NCBI GenBank assembly: GCA_019359495.1
Contig: JAHHHF010000107.1
Coordinates: 1-61,731, forward strand
Source of the DNA: Goleter apudmare HA4340-LM2
GTDB taxonomy: Bacteria > Cyanobacteriota > Cyanobacteriia > Cyanobacteriales > Nostocaceae
Direction of reading: 5' to 3'
DNA: 61,731 nucleotides
Both the position numbers and the translations under genes were made by a program. Shown here in pieces: positions 45,156-54,954 of the stretch. Under the pieces are notes generated by a model, which saw only the letters and a program-made list of their open reading frames with translations, made no database searches and had not been told where the DNA came from. Numbering within the stretch: the first letter of the stretch is position 1; each line of letters opens with the position of its first letter.

Positions 45156-46295
45156 TTAATTACTTAAAGTTTGCAAACAATATGAAATAGTATTAGATAC
45201 TAAATTTTCAACACTAAAATGTTCAGAAATCTTGTCTCTAGCCTTTTCTCGTAAAACTTTTTTTTCGTCAGAATTTATTTCAATTAATTGCTTAATTCCG
45301 GCAGCTAAAGCTTCTGAATTATGAGGAGGAACAACTACACCCGTATCGCCAACAATCCAGGCTGAATCTCCTACATCTGTAACCACGCATGGTATACCAC
45401 AAGCCATTGCCTCTCCGATAGTATTACCGAAACCTTCGCCAAAAGCAGAAGCAGAGACAGCGATATCAAGGGCATTATGGACTGCACGCATATCTGCACG
45501 CACTCCCGCCCAAATAACTCTCTTTGATATACCCAATTCTTCAGTCAGTTGATACATTTCTTGGATGTAATTCTGATCGGGTCCAGTACCTACACAGACA
45601 AAGCGTACATCTGGAGATTCTTTGCAAAGTAGAGACGCAGCCCTGAGGAAGTTGGGATGATCTTTTTGAGCATATATTCGGCCTACTAAACCAATCAGAA
45701 TCTGGTTTTCTGAAATTCCCCACTCTGCTCGGACTTTGTCACCAGCTGCTTTATCAGGCTGAAAACGTTCGGTGTCAATGCCATTGGAAACTACCACCAT
45801 TTTTTCACCAGGAAATCCATAACTCAAATAATCTCTTCTACCGCTATGAGAATTAACAATTATTAAGTTAACAAGGTGGGATAAACGACTCTCTAATTTG
45901 CTAAGCGTATTCCCTAACCAATCAAAAGCATTAGCAGGAGATTGGGAAATACGTACTCCCCAAATTATCGAAGTTGATGGGAAAAATGGCTTTAACAATA
46001 TACCAATTATATTTGATTCTCCCATATATGTATGCACCAGATCAGGCTTTATCTGTTTCAGATAACGAATCAGACGCCAAAAAAAGCCTAGTAAATCCCA
46101 ACGTCCCTGTTTTTCTAAACAAATAACTGGTATGTTGCTCTCTTTTAAATCCTTCTCTAAAGGCCCACCAGAATAAAAGTGTAAGACTGTTACATCAAAT
46201 TTTTGTTTGTCAAAATCTTTTACTAGCGTTACTAATTGTCTTTGAGCGCCGCCATAGCCAAGATCACGAATCAGGAATACTATCTTTTTGTTCAT
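45156..46295 (-). CDS. Glycosyltransferase, GT4-like (paralogue 2)
   Basis: A 379-residue glycosyltransferase related to its downstream neighbour. IVFLIRDLGYGGAQRQLVTL begins the acceptor half, QILIGLVGRIYAQKDHPNFLRAASLL marks the linker and donor half, and GEGFGNTIGEAMACGIPCVVTDVGDSAWIVGDTG binds the nucleotide sugar. ATG at 46293-46295. Sugar and linkage are not readable. Confidence 0.92.
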   Translation of the reverse strand: MNKKIVFLIRDLGYGGAQRQLVTLVKDFDKQKFDVTVLHFYSGGPLEKDLKESNIPVICLEKQGRWDLLGFFWRLIRYLKQIKPDLVHTYMGESNIIGILLKPFFPSTSIIWGVRISQSPANAFDWLGNTLSKLESRLSHLVNLIIVNSHSGRRDYLSYGFPGEKMVVVSNGIDTERFQPDKAAGDKVRAEWGISENQILIGLVGRIYAQKDHPNFLRAASLLCKESPDVRFVCVGTGPDQNYIQEMYQLTEELGISKRVIWAGVRADMRAVHNALDIAVSASAFGEGFGNTIGEAMACGIPCVVTDVGDSAWIVGDTGVVVPPHNSEALAAGIKQLIEINSDEKKVLREKARDKISEHFSVENLVSNTISYCLQTLSN

Positions 46296-46396
46296 ATTCT
46301 TTAAATAACTCTATAAATCAATTTTCAGTAGATATATTTCGTCAATCAGTCAAAAAACTAAATAACCAGGCAATTTTGTCAACATAAATATAAAGT

Positions 46397-47683
46397 TCAA
46401 GATTTAAAAACTAATTTTCTATCGCTATCTTGAAAGTTTGGTTCTAGTTCGGATGTGACACTTATCGTCGACATTAATGAAAACGACATCAAAAATTCAC
46501 GATGCTCTAAAATATTGTGACTAAAAAATGCCCATATCAGAATTAAAGCACTAAACGCAAAACAAATATATTTATCGCTTCTAGAGGCATTATGCGTAGA
46601 GCAAAAAACCAATAAAGGTAAAAATAAAGCTCCTAGAAATCCATGCTCAAGCATGTAAGATAAATACATATTATGTGATTTTTTACCTATAATATCTGCT
46701 TCTAACTTTAAGCCATAGCCAATTCCATTTCCCCAAATAGGAGATTCGAGAAATTCATCCCAAGTTTTTTCTACAATAGGTAGACGCTCTGAACTTAAAT
46801 CATCAAGTTCTCTCTTATCTGCATTCGGTTGAAGTTGGGTAATTCTCTCTAAATTTCTATTCTCAAAAACAGTTTCTTCGACATTTCCTATATTTAACCA
46901 GCTTAATCCTATTGAATTCAGGAGTATCCAAGCAATAATTCCTAGCGATACAGCCCAAAAAAGCATTTTTTTATGAAACAAACGAATTTGCCGTGCAAAA
47001 ATCATGATGAAAGTTACAACTAAAAAGCTGATAAGACCACTTCGAGAGAAAGTTACGAAAGCACCTATAAAAATTAGAAATATAAAAGGTAAACGATATT
47101 TTTGTGGTAATAAGGTGATACTAAAAATTAACCCCAACACTAGTATGCAAGTAGCTCTATTAGCATCTACATAAAATCCAGCAGCACGACTTGTTTCTAA
47201 AACACTCTGATCTTCAATAATAGTTACAAAATTATCAGGATAGAATAAACTATATACATTAGCAATCACATTCATGAATGTAATCATTAATATTTCCCAT
47301 CTAACCCATTGCAGAACTTTGGGGCATGAAAATATTAGGCTTGAAAGTAACATAAAAACAGCTGATAATATTCGAGTCCTGATCTCCTCTGATGATGCTA
47401 TAGGTTCATAATTTGCATACAGTATAAATGAAGTCAAAGATATAAATACGTATCCATAAATCCAAAAACATAAACTTTTTGATATATATTTTATTCTAGA
47501 TGCAAATGATAAAAGTAGAGGTAGAGAGGCAAGACCAAATAAAATAACCAAATTTTTTGGTTGAGGAGTTCCTATTGCATGATTCCAGTAAACATCAAAG
47601 TTTGTAAAAAAAACGAATACAAATGTAATTGCTAAAATAAGCTGATAAAAGAAAAGTAATTTGTTATCTCTATATTTAGACAT
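46397..47683 (-). CDS. O-antigen polymerase (Wzy/ligase-like) membrane protein
   Basis: A 428-residue integral membrane protein with about ten to twelve hydrophobic segments. The C-terminal periplasmic-loop motif NGIGYGLKLEADIIGKKSHN, followed by MYLSYMLEHGFLGALF, is typical of Wzy_C/O-antigen ligase proteins; His in KSHNMY is the usual conserved residue. Position between flippase and glycosyltransferases supports a Wzy role, joining repeat units in the periplasm. ATG at 47681-47683. Low similarity is normal for Wzy, so the call rests on topology and context. Confidence 0.82.
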   Translation of the reverse strand: MSKYRDNKLLFFYQLILAITFVFVFFTNFDVYWNHAIGTPQPKNLVILFGLASLPLLLSFASRIKYISKSLCFWIYGYVFISLTSFILYANYEPIASSEEIRTRILSAVFMLLSSLIFSCPKVLQWVRWEILMITFMNVIANVYSLFYPDNFVTIIEDQSVLETSRAAGFYVDANRATCILVLGLIFSITLLPQKYRLPFIFLIFIGAFVTFSRSGLISFLVVTFIMIFARQIRLFHKKMLFWAVSLGIIAWILLNSIGLSWLNIGNVEETVFENRNLERITQLQPNADKRELDDLSSERLPIVEKTWDEFLESPIWGNGIGYGLKLEADIIGKKSHNMYLSYMLEHGFLGALFLPLLVFCSTHNASRSDKYICFAFSALILIWAFFSHNILEHREFLMSFSLMSTISVTSELEPNFQDSDRKLVFKS

Positions 47684-47930
47684 AAGTTTGTTTAAAAATA
47701 GATTGTGTTTGGAAATATGTCATATAGATATATTTTTGTAGGTTTATGGCTGAACAACCTCATGCAAAAGTAGTTACCATTTTTCGGTGACTACTCGAAC
47801 TGACGGTAAGTTTGTGCTTTAAGGCTTTCATAAACACGGTGAAGGGTATGGGCACGATTATAAGTGGGTGTAAAAACTGTAAATACATATTGGTAGATTT
47901 GTGATGATATTAGTTCGTCTTTTTGTGTTT

Positions 47931-49070
47931 TCATTTTACGCTTTCTTCTATTACCTCACAAATTAAAATTTCCCAGTTTCCTATTATTTTTTCTAATTTG
48001 AAACGGTTCACGGCTTCTGAAGCACTTTCAGCTAAACGCTTACGCTCTCCTTCATTAGCCATTAAGTAATCCATAGCTTTAGCTAATGCAGAGACATCCT
48101 CACTTGGAACTAATACTCCATCTACACCATCTTGAATAATCTCTCTTGGCCCACTAGGACAATCGGTTGATACAACGGGTAATCCACAAGCTAATGCCTC
48201 TAACAAGACCAATGGTAAACCCTCAAAGCGAGAAGATAAAACAAATAGGTCTGCTCTCTTGAGTATAGAAATAGGGTTATTAGTAACCCCCGCCAACAGT
48301 ACTTGATTAGTAAAGCCCAAATTCTCTACCAGATCCTCAAGTTTGCTTCTAAGTGATCCTTCACCAAATATCAATAGCTGCCAGTCTGGATGTTTATCTA
48401 CTAATTTATGAAATGCAGATAATAAAAGCTCAAAATTCTTTTGATAATTCAATCGACCCATCGCCATAACCCACTTTTTGTTTGGATCTGCACCTTTAGG
48501 TAAGCTAATTGTACTTTTGTCATAATTTATAACTTGTAGTGGGTTATAAATTACGCTTCTTCTTCCTTTTGGTAACCACTCGAAATATGAATCTACCCCC
48601 TGGCTCACGCTAACAACTTTTGCTGCAAGTGGGTAGATTAGGCGGCGTAAATTCCCCCACAAACCTTGATCTGTAGACATTTTGGGATCATTCTGCTCAG
48701 TAACTATTACCGGATATTCAGTTTTAAGGAGGGATATCAATGTCAATATATTTGATGGACACATATGTGAAATAACTATATCAGGCTGAAGTGAGAATAT
48801 GGCTCGCCTTAAAATCCAAAAACGATACAGGTTATTCCACAAAGCGTGAAGCAAGGTTGGGGAATTCTTGGCTACGTTTAGTGCTATTCTGTGAACTCCA
48901 TCTGGTACTTTATAAAAATCCCGTTCAATCCCAGCAATTGTTAGGAGAGAAACTTTATGACCTCTTTTTGACAAACTTTCAGCAATTAAAACTACAGCTC
49001 GTTCTGCTCCACCACAAGACAGAGATGAAGTAACTAAAGTGATATGCATTTTATTTTGATTAATAAGCAT
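47931..49070 (-). CDS. Glycosyltransferase, GT4 family
   Basis: A 379-residue GT-B glycosyltransferase. HITLVTSSLSCGGAERAVVLI starts the acceptor half, WVMAMGRLNYQKNFELLLSAF marks the donor half, and the donor motif is FEGLPLVLLEALACGLPVVSTDCPSGPREII. Two starts are open: ATG at 49068-49070 and, seven codons on, ATG at 49047-49049, closer to the family's usual beginning. It lies directly after the flippase gene. Confidence 0.92.
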   Translation of the reverse strand: MLINQNKMHITLVTSSLSCGGAERAVVLIAESLSKRGHKVSLLTIAGIERDFYKVPDGVHRIALNVAKNSPTLLHALWNNLYRFWILRRAIFSLQPDIVISHMCPSNILTLISLLKTEYPVIVTEQNDPKMSTDQGLWGNLRRLIYPLAAKVVSVSQGVDSYFEWLPKGRRSVIYNPLQVINYDKSTISLPKGADPNKKWVMAMGRLNYQKNFELLLSAFHKLVDKHPDWQLLIFGEGSLRSKLEDLVENLGFTNQVLLAGVTNNPISILKRADLFVLSSRFEGLPLVLLEALACGLPVVSTDCPSGPREIIQDGVDGVLVPSEDVSALAKAMDYLMANEGERKRLAESASEAVNRFKLEKIIGNWEILICEVIEESVK

Positions 49071-49122
49071 TGAAACAATTTTTACAGAATTGCATAAAAA
49101 AATAAAATAATATACTCAGAAT

Positions 49123-50484
49123 TCAGCTATGTTGTCTCAGTCTAAGGTTGGCATTAATTAACATATATACAAAACAAAATATATAGACACAACTTGTAGA
49201 TAAAGCAATACCGCTGATTCCCATCAATTGCATAAATACATAATTCAATACGACATTAATGATAAGATTTACTCCAGAGACCTGCATTAATATCTGGTTA
49301 AGTTGCATGGCTGAAATTAGCCTTACCACCAAAATATTGGCAACGTAAAAAGGAATTTGAAAAGCAAAATATAATTGGATATTAGCAACTACTTTAGTAT
49401 CATCAACTGTGAAGGAGCCTCTTTGGAAGAGCAAAGCAATTATTTGCTCAGAAAAGAAAATAAAGAGCAGGGCTAGTGGCACAGTGATTATAAAGATAAT
49501 TTTTAGATAATGTTGCAGTGTATGACGGACACCTTTCCAGTCTTGATGAGCAACCATCTTGGAAAAATAAGGAATTACAGCTGCGCTTAATGCAGTAGTA
49601 GCTAAGGTGATTGGCAAAGCAATGACGCGATTCCCATAGTTTAATGCTGCTACACTTCCTGGTGATAACATAGCCGCCATTGATTGATCTACTAGAGCAG
49701 TGCTGCACATTAAAAATGAACCGGCAATCATTGGCATATATTGCCCAGCTACCTGACGCAGATGACGCTCAAATCCATGCCATTTTGGACGTAATGAAAT
49801 ACCTTGTCGATGAAGTGCGACTCCTAATATTAGGATTTCCAGTACTGCACCGCCAGCTAGACCGGCTACTAGGGCAAAGCTACCTAAAGAACTAAATGCT
49901 AGGAGAAATCCAATGGTAATTATTGAAGTTGATGCTGGCGAAAGAGATGCTAGGACAAATTTTTCTCCTGCATTCAAAACAGAACTCCATATAATAATAA
50001 TTCCACTCAACAAAACAATAGGTGCCATTGTACATAGCAGCTTAAAAGTCAGGTTTAACTTCTCTGGGCTGAACCCTATAGCAATTAATGGCAGATAAAA
50101 GGGCGCAAACACCAGCATTAATATCGTTGTAATTCCCAGTAGGGCTAAACTCCAAACAATGATTCCAGAGAAAAGTTTTTGAGAAGCCTTTTGACCCTCT
50201 TGCTCTCGAACTTGAATATAGGTAGGGATTAGGGCAGCAGGAACAGCACCAGCTACTACATTAATAATAAAAGAAGGAATTAGTAGGGCAATTAAAAAGG
50301 CATCTAAATCATCGCTAACGCCAAATTTCCAAGCAACCACTAATTCTTTAACAACAGCTACTCCTTTCACCAATGCTGTCCCAATAGCCACAGCGATCGC
50401 TGCACCAAAAATTTGGCGATTCACAGATCCATGAGTGAGCTTACTCCAGTAATCAAGTAAATGATGTAATTGCTGATTTTTCAT
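49123..50484 (-). CDS. MurJ/MviN-family lipid-linked oligosaccharide flippase
   Basis: A 453-residue membrane protein with about 13-14 hydrophobic segments. AAIAVAIGTALVKGVAVVKELVVAWKFGVSDDLDAFLIALLIP is the MviN/MurJ opening (about residues 20-65). Because it lies in an exopolysaccharide cluster, it is more likely the Wzx-type flippase of the repeat unit than the peptidoglycan lipid II flippase. The long frame starts at a TTG; I use the ATG at 50482-50484. It follows the dehydratase gene by 24 bp. Confidence 0.87.
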   Translation of the reverse strand: MKNQQLHHLLDYWSKLTHGSVNRQIFGAAIAVAIGTALVKGVAVVKELVVAWKFGVSDDLDAFLIALLIPSFIINVVAGAVPAALIPTYIQVREQEGQKASQKLFSGIIVWSLALLGITTILMLVFAPFYLPLIAIGFSPEKLNLTFKLLCTMAPIVLLSGIIIIWSSVLNAGEKFVLASLSPASTSIITIGFLLAFSSLGSFALVAGLAGGAVLEILILGVALHRQGISLRPKWHGFERHLRQVAGQYMPMIAGSFLMCSTALVDQSMAAMLSPGSVAALNYGNRVIALPITLATTALSAAVIPYFSKMVAHQDWKGVRHTLQHYLKIIFIITVPLALLFIFFSEQIIALLFQRGSFTVDDTKVVANIQLYFAFQIPFYVANILVVRLISAMQLNQILMQVSGVNLIINVVLNYVFMQLMGISGIALSTSCVYIFCFVYMLINANLRLRQHS

Positions 50485-50508
50485 ATCATGATCCAATCAG
50501 TCAGGTTA

Positions 50509-52548
50509 TTAACTCTGTTTTAATGACAAATGACGAGAACTATAATTGGATGTGTCAGTGTTACTCTCTGATGGATTTAATTGATTGTTACTATTGGGAT
50601 ACTGAGGCTTATACTCAGGGATTATTTGCTCAAGTAAAAATAGAATCGAGTGTCCATCATTCTTTGCAGCAGCTTGGCATAATGCCTCGACTATAATATC
50701 CAAAGTGTCGGGAATAATTCGACTCGCATTCTTGACCATAAACATTTTTTCATGCTCAGTGGGATCATATTCTTCTCCTTCAATAAACAATTCTTCAAAT
50801 AACTTTTCTCCCGGACGTAATCCTGTAAATTTGATAGTAATGTCTTTATTGACTTCATATCCAGACAAACGAATCAGTTCTTCGGCTAAATCAACGATTT
50901 TTACTGGTTTACCCATGTTCAGCATCAATACTTCACCTCCACGGCCGAGTACTGCTGCTTGCAAGACTAATTGAACTGCTTCGGGAATCGTCATGAAATA
51001 ACGACAAATATCGGGATGGGTGACAGTAATAGGACCACCTGCGGCTATCTGTTTTTTGAAGGTGGGAACTACGCTACCTCTACTACCCAAGACGTTACCA
51101 AAACGCACAGCGACATAAGACCTGCCACTTTCTTTTGCAGCTTGCAACACCAACATCTCAGCAACTCTTTTAGTGGCTCCCATGACATTAGTGGGATTCA
51201 CTGCTTTGTCGGTGGAAATCATCACAAAATGGTTGACGCCATATTGCAGCGCCAAATCCACTAAGTTTTTAGTTCCCACTACATTGTTGGTAATTGCTTC
51301 GGCTGCATTTGATTCCATCAGAGGTACGTGTTTGTGTGCCGCCGCATGGAAAATCACATCTGGCTGGAATTGTTCAAAAGCATGTTCTAACCTGGAGCGA
51401 AAGCGAATGTCTGCAATGAAGCTAGAAATCTTGGGATTGTGTTTAGGTAATTTGCCTTTATTTTTCAGTAGTTGATTCAGTTGTTCTAATTCTTGTTGAA
51501 TATTGAAGACAGAATTTTCTCCATGTCCTATCAGAATGATTTCAGCCGGTTGACACCGATAAATTTGGCGACACAGTTCGCTACCAATGGACCCACCAGC
51601 ACCTGTAATAATGATTTTCTTGCCTTGGATAAATTGGGAAACTCTCTTATTATCAGTCTGCACAGGTTCGCGCCGGAGCAAATCTTCAATACGTACATCT
51701 CGAATGCTGTCTAAGCGGATGCGACTATTGAGGATTTCATGTATCCCTGGTAGTGTGCTGGTTTGAGTTCCAGTTACTTGACAAATATCAACGATTTCGC
51801 GGATCACTCGTCCTGCAACTGTTGGCATCGCAATGACTACTTTTTCGATCTGGAGAGATTTGACAGCCTCAGGAATATGAAAGCGATCGCCGATTACAGG
51901 AATCCCACGAATTTTGAAATTAAATTTTTGTGGATCATCGTCAATAAAAGCTACAGGATAAAAACCCAATTGGGGATTTCTCTGCATTTCTTCTACTACC
52001 GCCACCCCTGCACTACCAGCACCAACTACCAAAACCCGCTCATTTGACTTATATCTTAGTGTCTGTCGTTGGCTGCTTCTTTCCACCGCTCGAACACTGA
52101 AACGCAATCCACCAATCAAGATAAAGGAAAGCAACCCATCAAGAAATGGTAGCGATTGTGGCAGTTTTTCTAAAGCGACATAGGGTATATATTGAAGAAT
52201 CTCAAATAAAAGGCTTTGAACTACTACTGTAACCAAAGTTAGCATAGCTATGTAAGCTAACTCTTCTACGCTGGCATAGCGCCAGTAACGTCTATAAAAG
52301 CCAAGACTCCAAAATAGAATTAGTTTGACTGCTAAAAAAAGAATTGTTGCAATTCCTAACCCTGATATATATCTATTCAGGTTGTGAACACCGTCTAAAC
52401 GCAAAATCAGAGCTAATAATGGTGTGATTGAGAAGATTACAATATCGCAAACGAACAAATGGCGATTTCTCAGATATAACAATTTGCTCAAAAATGTTTT
52501 AGATAATTTCTGAATGAGCCAGGAAACAAAAAGCATTAGGGAATTCAT
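50509..52548 (-). CDS. Membrane nucleotide-sugar dehydratase (CapD/WbpM type)
   Basis: A 679-residue protein that starts the polysaccharide cluster. Four N-terminal membrane helices (residues 10-160) are followed by a CoA-binding-like domain with LVVGAGSAGVAVVEEM, then the SDR catalytic domain with ITGAGGSIGSELCRQIYR. FHAAAHKHVPLMESNAAEA and ISTDKAVNPTNVMGATKRVAE carry the reaction residues, with Met replacing the usual Tyr of SDRs as in 4,6- or 5-epimerising dehydratases. It probably yields UDP-4-keto-6-deoxyhexose for the aminotransferase. ATG at 52546-52548. It is the first gene of the cluster. Confidence 0.92.
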   Translation of the reverse strand: MNSLMLFVSWLIQKLSKTFLSKLLYLRNRHLFVCDIVIFSITPLLALILRLDGVHNLNRYISGLGIATILFLAVKLILFWSLGFYRRYWRYASVEELAYIAMLTLVTVVVQSLLFEILQYIPYVALEKLPQSLPFLDGLLSFILIGGLRFSVRAVERSSQRQTLRYKSNERVLVVGAGSAGVAVVEEMQRNPQLGFYPVAFIDDDPQKFNFKIRGIPVIGDRFHIPEAVKSLQIEKVVIAMPTVAGRVIREIVDICQVTGTQTSTLPGIHEILNSRIRLDSIRDVRIEDLLRREPVQTDNKRVSQFIQGKKIIITGAGGSIGSELCRQIYRCQPAEIILIGHGENSVFNIQQELEQLNQLLKNKGKLPKHNPKISSFIADIRFRSRLEHAFEQFQPDVIFHAAAHKHVPLMESNAAEAITNNVVGTKNLVDLALQYGVNHFVMISTDKAVNPTNVMGATKRVAEMLVLQAAKESGRSYVAVRFGNVLGSRGSVVPTFKKQIAAGGPITVTHPDICRYFMTIPEAVQLVLQAAVLGRGGEVLMLNMGKPVKIVDLAEELIRLSGYEVNKDITIKFTGLRPGEKLFEELFIEGEEYDPTEHEKMFMVKNASRIIPDTLDIIVEALCQAAAKNDGHSILFLLEQIIPEYKPQYPNSNNQLNPSESNTDTSNYSSRHLSLKQS

Positions 52549-52750
52549 GGTGCAAAGTTATAGATTGTTCAACAGCAGTGGATTTCCCACAAGAGTTCAA
52601 TCAAATTCAAATACAGCAGATTATGACTTGGTGATACCAGTTATAGAAAACGCCGCACATTAGCTCCCTCAGACTAGACAAACAAAGCAGACCTCTGCTT
52701 CTCCTGAGGTTGTCGCTACACATAGCTTGTTTACCCCCGATGCTTGAACA

Positions 52751-52873
52751 GGGAGCATCCCGAATGTGTAAATTTATTTTTTTGTAGTGATGGCTCTCTA
52801 GCCCGCTTCCTGGACATTAGGGAGCAAGATGCTCCCACTACAAATTTTATTTTTGCAAAATTGGGATGCTCCC
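52751..52873. repeat. Nested palindromic element
   Basis: GGGAGCATCCC (52751-52761) and GGGATGCTCCC (52863-52873) are exact reverse complements; inside, TTTGTAGTG (52781-52789) and CACTACAAA (52836-52844) do the same; a GGGAGCA-AGA-TGCTCCC hairpin lies at 52820-52836. The hairpin plus CACTACA also appears in the 64-bp units at 19027-19218, so the two elements share a module. No gene lies in the 52549-52971 gap. Confidence 0.65.
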
Positions 52874-52971
52874 CTTGAACACTAGGGGTGAACGCAGGTT
52901 TATTGTTATGGATATCTAAATTTTTGGAGATGTCTATAGCGGTGGTTAATTAGTTTGCAGCTACAAATGTT

Positions 52972-53436
52972 TCAATTACTAGACTGGAAGTCTTGCTGAC
53001 TCTTATTGCCAACCATCCGCGCTTGTCTGCGAGTGAACTCACCTACAGAAGAATTTCCAGCAGGGTCAATGACTCCAGCTACTTGCTGCCAAAATTCCGG
53101 ACGAGCTTCTGAGACTTCATAGATGTTAACCTTCTGAGGATAAACTTTATTAATGCACTTTTTGACGTGATACCACTTTGTTTGTTGGCATTGATCACAC
53201 CAAAATGCTTCTAACCATTCGTTTTGTATGGAAATGGTGGTTTTCGCTGCTACTAAAATGAGTGCATTTTTCCGTCCTACACCCCTCTTTTGGAGTTGAC
53301 TAGAACTATCAGCAAATAGCTGATGCTTTTGGCTCACGCTATGGAGATAACAACCATGAACCGGACAATAAATAGCTCGTCGCTTGGAACGCTTCCGATT
53401 TTTCTTACACTTATCCCGTACTTCGACCTCATTCAT
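52972..53436 (-). CDS. Cysteine-rich conserved-type hypothetical protein
   Basis: A 154-residue basic protein that I do not recognise. CPVHGCYLH (about residues 25-33) and CDQCQQTKWYHVKKC (about residues 78-92) supply pairs of Cys and His suited to a zinc ribbon. The N-terminus KKNRKRSKRRAIY is strongly basic, suggesting nucleic acid or membrane binding. The C-terminus FTRRQARMVGNKS is also basic. ATG at 53434-53436. It lies alone, upstream of the polysaccharide cluster and on the same strand, with a long dyad about 85-130 bp before the start. The zinc-binding idea is inference. Confidence 0.65.
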   Translation of the reverse strand: MNEVEVRDKCKKNRKRSKRRAIYCPVHGCYLHSVSQKHQLFADSSSQLQKRGVGRKNALILVAAKTTISIQNEWLEAFWCDQCQQTKWYHVKKCINKVYPQKVNIYEVSEARPEFWQQVAGVIDPAGNSSVGEFTRRQARMVGNKSQQDFQSSN

Positions 53437-53519
53437 TGTTAGAAACGCAAAACATGATAATAAGGTTACTTTGGAGGGACTGAGATCTAAAAAGGTCGTC
53501 GAAGCCCAACTCCTAGATT

Positions 53520-53568
53520 ATGCAAGTTTGTTTATCTAGTTATTAGATTTCTAACTAGATAATTGCAT
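53520..53568. promoter_or_regulatory. Extended dyad upstream of the Cys-rich gene
   Basis: TTATCTAGTTA (53532-53542) and TAACTAGATAA (53552-53562) are perfect inverted repeats; the outer pair ATGCAA (53520-53525)/TTGCAT (53563-53568) extends the symmetry around the same centre. It could be an operator or a 5' leader hairpin for the minus-strand gene starting at 53436. No T-run makes it a poor terminator. Confidence 0.4.
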
Positions 53569-54921
53569 CAAATTTTATCCAGCACATTTTCTTGAGTCTT
53601 ACTAAACGTACAACTGATAGAAGATCGAGAAAATATGATTTTTCTTAATTATCTGAACACACTAAAAATGAGGGAACTCTATAGCAGGAATATTTAGAAC
53701 GAGTCTGATGGTTGTATAAACTTTACTACCATAGTCTATATAATCATCACTCTTACTGACTCAAATAAAGGATGTGTATTGGCTACTTTCCACGTCAATG
53801 TACTCATTTTATTTCACCTGTTAGATGCAACCCAATTACTGATCACCTGATAGAGAATATTTCAATTCAGTAACATTACACGGACTAAAGGAGTATCTAG
53901 TTTTTTGATACTAGCTGCTATATCTTCATAGCTAGTGTTTTTTATGACATTGGCTAACTCCTTTTAGAATGTAGCTCTGGTATGGACAAGCACTAATTCT
54001 TCTTATGCAGAAAGTGCATCACACTTCTGAGTATACTATGGGCTATTTTTTTTTCACAAAAGTTGCATGAACTTCATGAGAACTTAATAATGAAAAACAC
54101 TGCTCTGGCTTTTCCTTGTCAGGATAGCTCAGATAATCAGCTATTTTGATCAGTAATCGCCATAAATAGCTTCACTAAGCTGAAAAAGTCCCAAAAATCA
54201 TCTCTGACTGACAAAATTTTGTATCAAGCAATTATATGGTTATGAGTAGTCGAATCTATTATTCTTACTAAGTGATAGATATTACGTTAATTAACAAATG
54301 CAATTAACATGTATATTACAATACTTTAATAGATAGGGTATTTTGTAGAAGCTAGATTCTTTTAACAACTACCTCAAAATTAAATTTATCACGGAGAGAA
54401 TATTAAGTATTATAAATTACGAAATGTCTAAAAATTCTCATGAATTCAATAGTAATTTTCCATATATACTTACATACTTAGATACTATTTTAAGTAGAAA
54501 TTTTGCTGAAGATAGGTAGTTGTTTAAGATTATCATCTAGCTAAAGTACTAATTGAGAATCAATTTGGTTAAACAGTAAAGATTAGATGAAGAACATTCA
54601 TAATGGATATTTAATGTGTTGCATAAATCCGGAATGATTTTCGCTTGTTGGCGTCTATGGAGACTCTACGCCATGAGAAGCCGCTACGTGTCTTTACTGC
54701 ACTCTGTTACGCACCCTGTGATGTTGTGTTATCTTACTTTTGTCATGCCGGGGAGAGTAAAATATGACAGCCAAGAGAGGAAAATTTCTCAGATAAAAAG
54801 TCCCAAACCAAACATCAAATTTCTGAACGACTGACATCTTGTAATATTCTCAACCAGCAGGCTTAAGTGGATCAAGGAGCAGATCAGTTGCGATCGCCCG
54901 CATCGCATACAGACGCAGAAA
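53569..54921. other. Long AT-rich stretch with no supportable gene
   Basis: About 1.35 kb of DNA rich in A and T. The only frame of note (54616-54834) is made of repeat-like sequence (GGCGTCTATGGAGACTCTAC, an imperfect palindrome). I found no RNA gene by eye. It could hold an unrecognised small RNA or be decayed DNA. Confidence 0.5.
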
Positions 54922-54954
54922 AGTTCTGAATGGAGAAAGCCTCCGTTCAGAACT
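54922..54954 (-). terminator. Hairpin after the sulfate transporter operon
   Basis: AGTTCTGAATGGAG (54922-54935) pairs with CTCCGTTCAGAACT (54941-54954) with one mismatch over a 5-base loop. On the minus strand the stem is followed by TTTTCT, and it lies about 160 bp after the cysA stop. It fits the terminator of the sbpA-cysTWA operon. Confidence 0.6.

Noticed and set aside
31439-52548. An exosortase/PEP-CTERM system
   Set aside because: AsnB- and FemAB-like genes recall exosortase loci, but no exosortase membrane protein or PEP-CTERM tail occurs in the window.
54616-54834. A 72-codon plus-strand frame with the GGCGTCTATGGAGACTC stretch
   Set aside because: The frame runs through repeat-like palindromic sequence, has no convincing ribosome site, and its product is unlike any protein family I know.
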